64,000 nt of DNA from NCBI GenBank assembly GCA_028564705.1, contig JAPXFQ010002633.1, positions 1,263,001 through 1,327,000 on the forward strand, read 5' to 3'. The notes under the pieces were generated by a model. That model saw nothing but the letters and a program-made list of their open reading frames with translations, did not search any database and was not told where the DNA came from. The stretch is from Apricaphanius iberus (Eukaryota > Chordata > Actinopteri > Cyprinodontiformes > Aphaniidae). Shown here in pieces: positions 23,472 to 34,200 of the stretch (its first letter is position 1; every line of letters starts with the position of its first letter). Both the position numbers and the translations under genes were made by a program.

Positions 23472-24735
23472 TACCCAGCAAACAACGCCGCTTCACATAC
23501 ACACTCACACACACCTGAAGGAGAATGATACTGGATATGCATGTCAGATCGGATCCCTTATGGCTTTTAGACGTGTGCACATTGTGGATGAGTAACATCT
23601 CAAAAGAGAATGACTGCTTTTCATCACCCCTGAGTCAAATGACAATTTTTTTATTTATTTTTATCACATGTGAGTCAAGAGTTGTATTTGTGAAGGACCT
23701 CGTCTTCATTGTGTCCTCCCATGGATGAACCCAGAAAGCTATTTTTGAAAGTTTTATTTTCATAACAGATTATTTTTTCATAATCAAAGAGTGGTAGAGA
23801 AGCCAGTTATAGACATTGCTTGATATCATGAGCTTTCCCACAGAAGTATGTCTGTCTATTTGGTCATTCAGCCCTGAATGATATTCTAGTAGTAGTTCAT
23901 AACATGTGCCACAAAAGGCCTAAATACAAGATAAATGCCATTAATAATTTAAATGATCAAAAAATGACTTACAATAAATTTGTCGAGTCCTTCATAGTCA
24001 AATGCTATCCTTATAACTTCTACTATAAATCATTTTCTGGGCTTTTAATGAGGGATGTGAAAATGTTCACTGAAGCTGACGAGGGCGGGAATAATTTCAT
24101 GTCAACACATTAAATTGCATGCTTTTATTTTACTGCATCACTTCCAGATGACGTGAGACTATGTTTGCCCCGGTGTTTGTGCGTTTGGTAATTAAAAATC
24201 AGGAGCATTATCTTTAATTGTTAAAAACAAACACAGAATTCTTTTTGTCTTTACAATAAAATGTAGTTTCGGAAAGCACAGACAAAAAAATGTGTTGTGA
24301 ATGCATAACTAACTGATGTAATGCAACATAATCTTCAAATGGAAGAGTTAAAGGACAAAAAAGTGAGCATACATAATGTCAATAAAACAAAATATAATAC
24401 TTTTGTGTGCCTAAAATTAAATGACCTACACTGCTCTCTGCCTGTATGTTATTTTTCATATTCACACTCCCATCTCTTTAGTGCCTCTCCACCTTTTTGT
24501 TTGAAACTAAATGCACTTCAGACAAGTACATAACCAGAGTTATTTCACCCTAAATGAAGACTTGAGCTGTAAATCCGTCTTCTTCTAATTTCACAGACTA
24601 AAAGACTGAAAAATGTAACCACTGCATTTAGACTTAATCCAGCCAGCACCAATGTTCTGAAATGCTGGACTATCTCCATCTGTTCCTTTATTCCCTCGGG
24701 CCTCCTGTTTTTGTGCCCCCTCGCCACTCCATGTT
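23472..24735. other. 3' ends of kbtbd3 (+) and sln (-)
   Basis: The stretch between the two convergent stop codons has no coding frame of note. AATAAA at 24255-24260 on the plus strand is a likely poly(A) signal for kbtbd3. TTTATT at 24124-24129 is an AATAAA on the minus strand that could serve sln. If both are used, the two 3' UTRs overlap by roughly 150 bp. This is inference from motifs only. Confidence 0.45.
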
Positions 24736-24831
24736 TCAGGCCTGGTACGCTTTCACCAGTATCCACATTAGAAGCACGGTGATTAAGACGATCATGAAGT
24801 TGAGGAACAGCTCCTGCGCCGAGCGGTCCAT
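24736..24831 (-). CDS. sln: Sarcolipin, 31-residue SERCA regulator
   Basis: A single exon encodes 31 residues beginning [20 protein letters not shown] and ending [12 protein letters not shown]. The central helix matches mammalian sarcolipin ([18 protein letters not shown]) almost residue for residue. Sarcolipin sits in the sarcoplasmic reticulum membrane of muscle and binds the Ca2+-ATPase, uncoupling ATP hydrolysis from calcium transport. The cytosolic N-terminus (about residues 1-7), the membrane helix (8-26) and a short luminal tail can be assigned. The tail reads VKAYQA where mammals have VRSYQY, so the terminal Tyr is absent. An acceptor-like CTTTCTTCTAG on the minus strand places the 5' edge of this exon near 24882. 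The upstream non-coding exon was not found. Peptides this small are often missed in annotation. Confidence 0.93.
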   Translation of the reverse strand: MDRSAQELFLNFMIVLITVLLMWILVKAYQA

Positions 24832-24937
24832 GGTGAGTGAAGAGGTTAGGCAAGAAGCTTCTTTCTTAACACGTAAAAGATCTAGAAGAAAGGAGAGGTG
24901 GAGATTTTCTGAGGTGACATTTAAAAATAAGCATGTA

Positions 24938-24964
24938 GTGTGTGTGTGTGTTTGTGCGTGTGCA

Positions 24965-24995
<31 letters not shown>

Positions 24996-25020
24996 TGGTG
25001 TGTGTGTGTGTGAATGAGTG
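24938..25020. repeat. (GT)n microsatellite
   Basis: A long TG run with minor interruptions, just upstream of the sln coding exon and probably in its intron. Confidence 0.95.
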
Positions 25021-27900
25021 TTTGCCGTCTTGGAAAAAAAGGTTAAAGGGCTCAGCAGCTCTCAGATATGCAGCCAGCATCTCAAAAGAGCCACGATGTC
25101 CCATGTTTATGATAAAACATGGAAACACAAATGATGATGGGAAACATTTTTTGCTATATTTTATTCAACAAGGAAAGAGTTCAAGTGTTATTTACAAGGG
25201 TCTGCTTGTCAAGAGCACAAGAAAGCAGCAACCGATCACAGGACCTGCATAAAACCTTTGCACGTCATTATCATAAAATACATTTAAAAATAGAAACAAA
25301 AACGAGACATGAAACATTTTAAGCGTACTCAGAGGATTTTCTCTAAATATAGTTGATTTGGAACTGATTCCACAAGAAAAGAATACTTGAACGCTTCTCC
25401 TCTGCGCATTTCTCACTATCACCAGAAAAATGTATGATAGTTCTTCCACTTTTTGGTGGACCTGACATTTCAAATATGGCAAAATTAGATTTTATAGTTG
25501 AGAGTGTAGCAACAAAGAAGACAATTCCAGGCAAGCTAGAATGATCAGTCAGAGGTTTTAAGATGTAATGAATTTACACCTCTCAAAACCATTAAAGTGA
25601 TGAGACATACATAGAAGTGTTACACAACAGGCAGTTGTGTAAAACTTATAAATATGTTTTGTCTCAAAAGACTTCAATAGAAAAGGAAAAAACAAGGTTT
25701 CAGAATCATCTATCAAGATTTGAGAGTATTTGTATTCAGAGACTCCCTCAAGCGAAACATACTGGGTCATGGAAGATGGGTGATTTAGACACTTGAGATT
25801 TCAGTTGGAGAACATAAAATTTTGCTTTTTGTAAATTTAGGTTTAGTTAAATTTTTATGAAGATCACGAAACAGGTTCTAAGATGCAGATGCCAATGCAA
25901 CAGAATATTTTCAACCTTAAAATGTAAATCAGTGTTTGTCAACACTCCATCCAAATCGTTGCAATAAACGATTAATGAGTGGTCCAAGAACTGATCTTTG
26001 GGGACACCTTTTGCCAAATGAAACGACTGAGCAGAAGCCCTTGTTTTTCACTTACTGAGTTCTGTTGGAGAGATGATTTGCCAAATAAACAATTTTCCAA
26101 AGTAAATTACTAATAGTTCTCTCCAGTAGCTTTGACGAAATCAGGATACATCTCTGCTCAAGCTCCTGCAGAAATCTACATCACCCACAGGTTTTACTGT
26201 GCTGCTAATAAACTGGATGGAATTATTAAATTGATGAACTATTACCTGGTATATTTGTTGAAACTGTTCAAATATTCTGCTTCTTTTTGTGTCCTTTCTG
26301 ACCGCTGACAGTTTCTTGTCCTCTGCTTGTTGGAAGCCTCTCCCTCCTGTTGCTGTAGCTCTGCGGTTTCTGCTGCTCACTCTTGTCCAGTTTTCTGCTT
26401 CAGACGAAGACAGGTTCTGCTCCTAAAGTAGCCCACCCTCAGTGGACCGCCCATGGCTCAAATACACACAGACTGATGTCACACACCAACTAAAAGACCA
26501 ATAGAGGCCGTAATTTTCCACAGTATCATCCACTGGAGCATTTTCCTTCCACACACAACAGAGGAGGGTTATTTTTACAACGTTGTTGTAGATACTTGGC
26601 GGGTTGCAGTTGTTCAAAACACAATCCTTGTAACATCACATGAATATCGGAAACTGTAACAATATCCAGGTCCGACCTATACTCTGAGGAGAGGAGAATA
26701 ACAACATAATGACTCCAAAATAAACATACGATGCCTTGCAAATACATCAATACTCAACAAAACAGTTTTGTATTCTGTAAATTTACATCCACGATTGGAA
26801 CATTGTATCTTTTGGGTAATTTAAACAGTACACTGCCAAAAGGTTGTACATAAATAAATAATTAGTGGTTTACAACATTTTTTACAACGTATATACGGAA
26901 AATTGCATCGTCCACTTGACAGGGGATGGGGTTAGGGGGTTGGGTGAAAGTAGGCGTACATACTTTGCAGCATGAGGCAAAGATTCTTTGCAGTTAAAAA
27001 TTCAAGAGTGACTTGCAGTTAACCTCTTTCCTCTCCGTTTCAACCACTTTCCTTCTGGAGTCACAAATGTCTAAAATAAATACAGCCAATCAATGTTGCA
27101 TTTTATTTATGGTTGTTAGAGTTTTCCTCTTTTGTGTAAAAAGAAAAGAAGAAATACCCTCACTCTAACACAGCTAAATAAAACTATTTGTTGATTAGCC
27201 GTAACAAGGATGTAAATCCTTAAAATCATAGCTTTTAAGTTCATCCTAAATTTTCTTTTAGCCTTCCTCATATTATCCTCCGTTCATTTTTGAAACAGCT
27301 GAATGGGTCAGTGAAATATTAAAAGTGACTTTGTTTTAGAAACCTAACCAATTGAAAGGAAAGATCTGAACCAGCAACCTATTGCAAAACTGAGAAAAAA
27401 ACAGCTGGATCAATATCGCCTCGACAACCAAAAACAAAAACAAAAAACAACACAGGCAGATGATTCATATACCTTTAGGCTCGCTGTATGCAAATTTTAT
27501 TTTTATGTGATTTCACTCAGTTAAAATTTCATTTGAATTCTTCAGTAGAAGAAGTTGCTTTGTTTTTTTAAATTGCCTCCTCTGTTGTACTTGAGCTAAG
27601 AAAAAGGTTTTGACGTTTAACAGCAAACCTCTCAGCTCATCTCACACTCGACAGCTGCTAACCACCCTGTTATCTCTGAACGAGTGTTAACACTCGACCT
27701 GCACCACTTTCTGCTCACAGAAGGGGCACACCAGGACAAGGCGCAGGCTCAGCTGCCTTGATCTTCTCCATCAAGAATAACAAGGTCATTCCCAGAGGAT
27801 TTAACAGATGAAAATAAATGTAACTTTATCCCGCTGCTGTTCTGCCAGTCCCACACCGATAACTGCAGTAAGGGACCCAGGGATTCCCATTGTCATACAT
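25021..27900. other. Intergenic stretch between sln and alkbh8, left part
   Basis: No conserved protein block. Near 25930-26120 the words GGTCCAAGAACTGATCTTTGGGGACACC resemble a decayed fish repeat, of class unknown. The rest is AT-rich and featureless to me. No elmod1 exon is recognised. Confidence 0.45.
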
Positions 27901-27924
27901 ATCCGGTGCTAAGGTGATTGGATA

Positions 27925-28000
27925 AAGTGGAGTGGGCCCCCACTTTGACAGCTGTGAGCATATTTAAGACAGACGTGAGCTGGCAGAGTTACTGGCTAAA
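27925..28000. promoter_or_regulatory. Promoter-like segment with E-box and TATA-like motif
   Basis: GACAGCTGTGAGC carries the E-box CAGCTG at about 27949-27954, and CATATTTAAG follows at about 27959-27968. This E-box/TATA pairing is common at muscle promoters. sln on the minus strand, about 3 kb away, is a candidate target, but orientation and use are unknown. Confidence 0.2.
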
Positions 28001-28769
28001 TCAGTGGAGAGACAGAGTGTCAACAAAGCCTCAGAGACACCATTCCATGCATTGTAGGCTACAAAGTGGGTGTGGTTATGGATGTTTCCTACATTATATG
28101 ACTGTCTGTTAAGCAGCAACAAATCTGGGGAAATTACATAACCGATCTATTCATCAATCAAGCAAAAAAGGGAAGCAATAAAGCAAATTTTTCTCAACAT
28201 CAATGGGAAATAACTTTTCTCGGTTGCATTTTTTTCAATGGCAGCCTGTCACATATTTCAATGGCATAAATCACAAATGGCAGATTCTAACAGGCTCTGA
28301 CCTCAATGCAGCATTAGATAAGTACAATAGCCCAGACAGTCCAAGATCATCCAGATCTTTGAGGAATCTCATCCACTCGGCCTGATAGTCCCAAAAACAC
28401 AAATTACCTCTTTCCTTGTGATAGACAAGTATTCATCCAAATTCCTCACCCCCTTTTCCAGTCTAGAAGACAAGATTACTCTGAGGTACATCCTCAGCTT
28501 AATTTAGCGTACCTCTTTCAAAAATGTTAACAACACTGGCAAAGGCATTGCTCCCCCCACCTTCCTATGTTTTTAAATAGACTCTAGTGCAAACACAACC
28601 CACACAGAGCAGAAAGTCCAATAAAATAACTTTATTAATAAATATTGCTTTAAGGATCTAGCATGGAAGGAGGATGAAGATGAGCTTTGAGAAGCAGCAC
28701 CACTGCAAGAAGGGGAAGTGTTTGCACAGGTGAGTATTAGAAGAGTTTGAGTCTTACCTTAAGATCAGG

Positions 28770-28905
28770 AAATTATTTGTGTCAATAGGCAATTTTTTTC
28801 CAGAAAAAACTGAAATAAAATGTGGGGTCCCCCAGGGCTCCATCCTAGGACCCCTTCTATTTGATATATACATGATCTACATCCTTTATTACAGGTGTAA
28901 AAGAA
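28770..28905 (+). mobile_element. LINE reverse-transcriptase fragment
   Basis: The plus strand reads EIKCGVPQGSILGPLLFDIY, the conserved box of non-LTR reverse transcriptases just before the catalytic FADD region. The frame is lost on both sides. It is a short relic, probably of an L2-like or related LINE. Confidence 0.8.
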
Positions 28906-28909
28906 AAAA

Positions 28910-30540
28910 AATATATAGACTCAGATCTCTTAAAAAATGTGCAACACACTCTGATCACACAGTTAGGTTCACTGGTTTAAACTGGTCTGGTCTTTCCTGG
29001 TTGTGCTCCAAATAACAAACAGGAAGTAGGCAAGATCAGGTTAAAATGATGATTTGATAAAAAAGGAGACAAACTCACAAAGTCTTTACAAATAACAGAA
29101 GCAGACAGGAGTCAGAACATCATTGATTGGAACTAACAGTATGTGGCTGATTAAAAGAGAAGACAGCTTTGGGGGTGAGGCAAGAGAAAGTATAAACTGA
29201 AGAGATTTTAGTGGATGATTGTACTAACGGAATAATTTAGAGTACGTAAGCAATGTCTGAAAAATAAAGACTAAACATCAACACAACTGAAAGAGTGGAA
29301 TAAGAATAAGTGAACAGAACAAAGCTTATGGCTAAAAATTTAGAAAGAACTGAAGCCAAACTGGAACAGCAAAAAATGTATGTATGTATGTAACCAAAGT
29401 CTCACAAGTCACGACATCCTCACATAGACAAACCTGCTCATACTTCTTTTCTCTACTAACTTATTTAAACACTTCTGTTTATACTTCTGTTTCTCAAATC
29501 TTTATATTGATGTCTTCCTAGAGTCAGTCATTGAAGAGTGGCAGATCATGCTCAATATTTTAAAAGGGAGCATCAGGTTTCTTTGTCTGTCAATCTTTGT
29601 TAGAATACAAGGATTCCTGTTTGGCTGCTGACCTTGAATTCCAGAAGGTGATGACATACACACATCAGCTTACACAGGGGATTTCACTCCACTTCTCCCC
29701 ATTACACAGCTTTTACAGAGTTCGGCGGAGATTTCACCTCTTGTCCTGTAGTTGAAGCTTGCCATGACCTTTGCAAAGCCACTGCTGGAATTAGTTTGCT
29801 TTGATGTGAGCACAGGGGAGAGGACTGCACTAGAAAAGAGACCAAAAAAAAGACAGTCATAGATTTGCACTAGAAAAGAGACAAAAAAAGACAGTCATAG
29901 ATTTTTTTTCAAACTTTATATTTCATCTTTGCAAAGAAAAATGCATGCATTTAAATGTGGTGAACTGGAGGTTACTGATTGTGCACCTGGTTAATTCTTG
30001 TAGTGATTCCTGAAGCAATGTTCCCCAAATGGAGACAAACAAAAGATTTTATTACCCTGAATAAGAAAAGTATTGTTTTCATGTTAGAAAAGGAATTAGG
30101 ATGATCTCCGCTCATACCAGCTGTTGCTTTGAAGACTAAACAGAGGGCTCTCACTGCTCGCCATGAGATCGTTCTGGACAGGCTTAGACAACTAACTCGC
30201 AATCTATAAATGTATTCGGACTCAAAGATGGACAAATATCCACAAGTGGAAAATGTATGTAGGAATTCTTTTTCATGTTCAAAGTTAACCCCTAGTCACG
30301 ACTCTTGCAGAGGAGCTTTGGATCTAAACTGATCTGTCACACTTGTGAATGCTTACATTTCATCGAGACAGATGTTATAATATAACAGATTTTATGTTTT
30401 GTTTAGTGTGATATGTATAATTATTTAGCCTGAGACATTACTAGAAACAAAAAAGCTTCAAGCCTGTCTATTTGTGAAGATTAAAGATTAAAGACTTTGA
30501 CTATTTTTACATTCCTAAACCTTCAAACTGGTAGTTTCAC
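28910..30540. other. Intergenic stretch, no gene recognised
   Basis: Sequence without conserved coding blocks. It contains a 40-bp tandem duplication, listed separately. Confidence 0.45.
29827..29904. repeat. Two-copy 40-bp tandem duplication
   Basis: The unit starting GCACTAGAAAAGAGAC and ending CAGTCATAGATTT occurs twice back to back (29827-29866 and 29867-29904). The second copy has small losses in its A run. Confidence 0.9.
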
Positions 30541-30546
30541 TGCAAA

Positions 30547-30665
30547 CATAGTAGCACAGTGGTTAGCACTGTTGTTTCATATCAGAAAGTTCTGAGTTTA
30601 AATCTCAGTTTGGGCATTTCAGTGTGGAGTTTGTACCCTCCCGCCTGCCCTGGTGAGTACACTGC
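30547..30665 (+). repeat. Degenerate tRNA-derived SINE-like repeat
   Basis: TAGCACAGTGGTTAGCACTG resembles a tRNA A-box region. GTTCTGAGTTTAAATCTC follows at B-box distance, and then GTGTGGAGTTTGTACCCTCC, a downstream segment common to fish SINE-like repeats. B-box consensus is lost, so it should be inactive. Confidence 0.6.
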
Positions 30666-30833
30666 CTTCTGCCCATAAACACTACAGATCATGAATAGTG
30701 TTATATTATACTAAAAGTTGTCCAACTAAAAGAAACTCTATCCTATTCTGACGCCCCCATCATTACTGCGGATATATTCCACTTCCTGGGTACCACCCTC
30801 ACCCAGAAACTCAAGTGAGAGCCCTGCATCAGA

Positions 30834-30843
30834 TTTTTTCTTT

Positions 30844-30875
<32 letters not shown>
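30834..30875. repeat. (TTTC)n microsatellite
   Basis: About nine TTTC units. Confidence 0.95.
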
Positions 30876-31179
30876 GTTTTGCACAGCACACAACTGTACT
30901 TTGTGTATTAATAAAAAAAACTTAGTTTGCACTGTATACTATTGATTTGAATTACTCCCTACCCCTCTACACTTTTCTAAAACACGGATCTTTAACCGTA
31001 TTTATCTTTCTTTAGTCTATTTATTTCCCCACACATCTGATTTTGCTATAAATCACAAGTAACTTATTGTAATTTGTACTTTTGTTCTGAAAGATTTATA
31101 TGCGTTCTTGTGTATTCCTTGCTTTTAATTGTTAAATAACTATTTTCTTTGATCAGTAAATTGTATTAAAGTAAATGTT

Positions 31180-31278
31180 TTGCTCTGTTTCGGTAACGTT
31201 CATCTCTGCTCTCACATCACCGAAGGAACGATAGTTTGCTGCTGCTTGCTGCACCCGGACAGATTAGACAGACGGATC
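31180..31278 (+). promoter_or_regulatory. alkbh8: alkbh8 5' UTR and promoter-proximal region
   Basis: The stretch before the ATG at 31279 is more mixed in composition than the AT-rich flank and carries TTTCGGTAACG and CATCACCGAAGGAACG. No TATA box is evident, as is usual for a housekeeping gene. The transcription start is not determinable by eye. Confidence 0.35.
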
Positions 31279-34200
31279 ATGGACTGTGAAGTGGTAAATA
31301 ACGTGAATTCCGCCGACAGAAGGAGAAAAGAAGACAAGAAAGTGCTGAGAAAACAACTCAAAGCAAGTCACACTTTACTGAAGCATGAAGGCATCAGTAC
31401 AGCACCGCATCCTACTAAGGTGAACAAATCTGACAAACAAAAGGGAATTCATTACTTTAACAGGAAGGACAGTTAGCACACTTTCCCAACTATCAGAATT
31501 TATTAATGTAATAAAAAATAAAAAAAAGGATCCATTTGATACCGACTTCGAGCATGGACATCATGTATAAAAGAGGGATGTACCATTTCAATTTTCTAGA
31601 TATATTTCGCCTTTGGATCGGCTCCGAATCATTACAAACCCGAACAGAACCTTTAAACACGGCACAGTCTTCTAAAATGCTGCTTACAATCTTCTGATCA
31701 CTATACCTATTCTATTGAAAATAAGCAAATAATTTTTGCTTCATTTTTTTCATAAAACAAGAAAGGTTCAACAAACACGTGTATTTCTTGAATAAGGTAA
31801 TATAATTGGCTCACTTTTAAGCTCTAATATAACCGTGGTAACTAAAGTTCAGATGTGTTTTACCTTCCATGATAATTTCCAGTAAGATAATAACTATTGT
31901 TGGCTCAGGCAGAAATTTTTTTTCTACATCGGAAGCTCTGACAGAGCACAAACAACAAAATACAGATACTATCAGTGTAAACAGCAAAAGGAAGCAATTA
32001 ATAATAATTGTACAATGCATTTTATAATTTCTATGCAATTTCTGTTATGGTAGTTTCACTTTTCAAGTAAAATCCTTGTATGTAAGCCTAATCAACTCGG
32101 TGCAAACTTGTACAACTGGTTGCTCAGTTTGGAAATCTTCGGCTGACCTGACCACTCCAGACTGACCGATTCTCTGCTCCGATTGTGCCTGCAGATTTTG
32201 GTGGTGGCTAACGGAGGCCTGGGAAACGGCGTCAGTCGTGAGGATCTCTCCGCCATACTGAAAAAGTTTGGAGATGTGGAAAGTCTGCTCATGCCTCCTC
32301 AGAAGCCCTACGCGGTTGTCACATACAGGTACCGCCGCAGCAAGAGAAGTCGTTTAAAAGCTTAGAATTCAGTTTATCCTTTTGAATTAAACGTAGTAAT
32401 TATTTATGTGTTATTATTATCAGATCAAAGCACAAAGCATGCATACAAGGCTCCTACATATTTTTTAATATAACAAATTGGTTCCCAGGCTAAAATCATC
32501 CAGAGTTCTGGGTCCTTTTGTTGTTTTTTTAACATATAGTTGCTTACTATAAATTATTGGTGACTATTTATACTGTGCTCTTCTTTTAATGTGGAGCACA
32601 TATCAATCTTCAGGGGTCAATAAGAGGGATGGCTGGACAATACATTAAGCAATAGATGAATGGATGCATTTATTTTTAGGAGAACGTGGTAGAATTTAAG
32701 TATTTGCAAGACAAATCTTTTCCTATCTTTTTCTAGACCGTGTAAATATTTGAATCAGCTTCTGGATGTTTTCTAGAATTTGTTGAAACACAAACAACTA
32801 AACTAGAGAAAAACGAGCATCAAAATCCTAAATACTGAGATTGTTCAACACATTCAAACAAAAAGCATCTCTTTGGTCAACTTGTTTTATAAATCATACA
32901 TTTGTTATTTTGTTGTAGCCTACAACTCTGAACTCTTTCTTGAAATTTGTATTAAAATTCAGATTTCTTTTTCCCCCCTGCCACAAGCGGTTGATTAGTA
33001 ATACTCATTACTGCCTGATTTAAGTGAATGGACTCTTTGACCCAAATGTTTTGTTGGTTTCCCTGATTTTATTGTGTTCGACTCCTCCAGATCTGAAGAC
33101 GGTGCTCGGAAAGCTCACGCCCAGCTTAACGGGCAGAAGCTGCACTCTGCGGAGAACAGCGTTACCCTCTATCTCAATTATGTTGACTCAGGTACATGCA
33201 TTAGGATAATTTTACACAAAAACAATGGTGCCTCTTTCCACTTCACTTTCAAAGGACACACAATATTACCCTGATATGCCTGATATACCCTTTTGAAACC
33301 GGCTATTGATACATATAACACTGACATACAGAACTGTGCAGAAGTCTTGCTTCTGAGAATGCAGCTGTACATTTTTTGTATTGCTCCTAATACCCACAAC
33401 ACCCAGAAGAGTTACCATCTGAAAATGTTGGTTTTCAGTAGACAATAATATGAAGGATGATCCGTTTGTCAGGTATTTATTGAGTTATTTTTTTATATAT
33501 ATTATTGCTGCCATTTCTTTCTTTTCACCATTGCTTGACAAATTTCCTAATTTCTAAGTGCACACTTAATATGAAAACATCCAAAGTCCAAACAAAAACT
33601 TTAAAGGACTCTCATTAGGTTGACTTCTTGGAAGCAACGTGCAAAGACATAAAGTGCCTCTGAAAATGTTCTGTAGGTTCACTGCATGCGTTGCTACTCT
33701 TTGTTGGCAGTAAAACATAAAGAAGAAGCGTTGGTCCCTTTTCCTGAAGGATTAGCCCTGGTGGAGGATTTTGTGTCTGCAGAGGAAGAGGCTCTGCTCC
33801 TCGCTGCTGTGGACTGGTCAACTTCTAATGAAGGTATCACTTGTTAGAACTCACACCAAGCTCAATGAAAGCAATAGAAAAAAACAGCACACATATTTCA
33901 TTTTATTTAGTTAATAAGCTATCTGTACGTCTTGTAAAGTTTGTTAAATCCTGGCAAATTTATTTTCTAAATTACAATAAGAGATTTTCTTTTTTTTGTT
34001 TTTAGCCCAGAAAGCTTTAAAGCACAGGAAAGTGAAGCATTATGGCTTTGAATTTCGCTACGACAACAACAACGTGGACAAGGACAAACCATTACCTGCA
34101 GGTAATCATTTTAATCCATACAATGCTTAATGCAATCAGCATTTTCCTTATTATCACACATCCGAACATTTTGTTTCATGTTCTAATATTACTTGATTAT

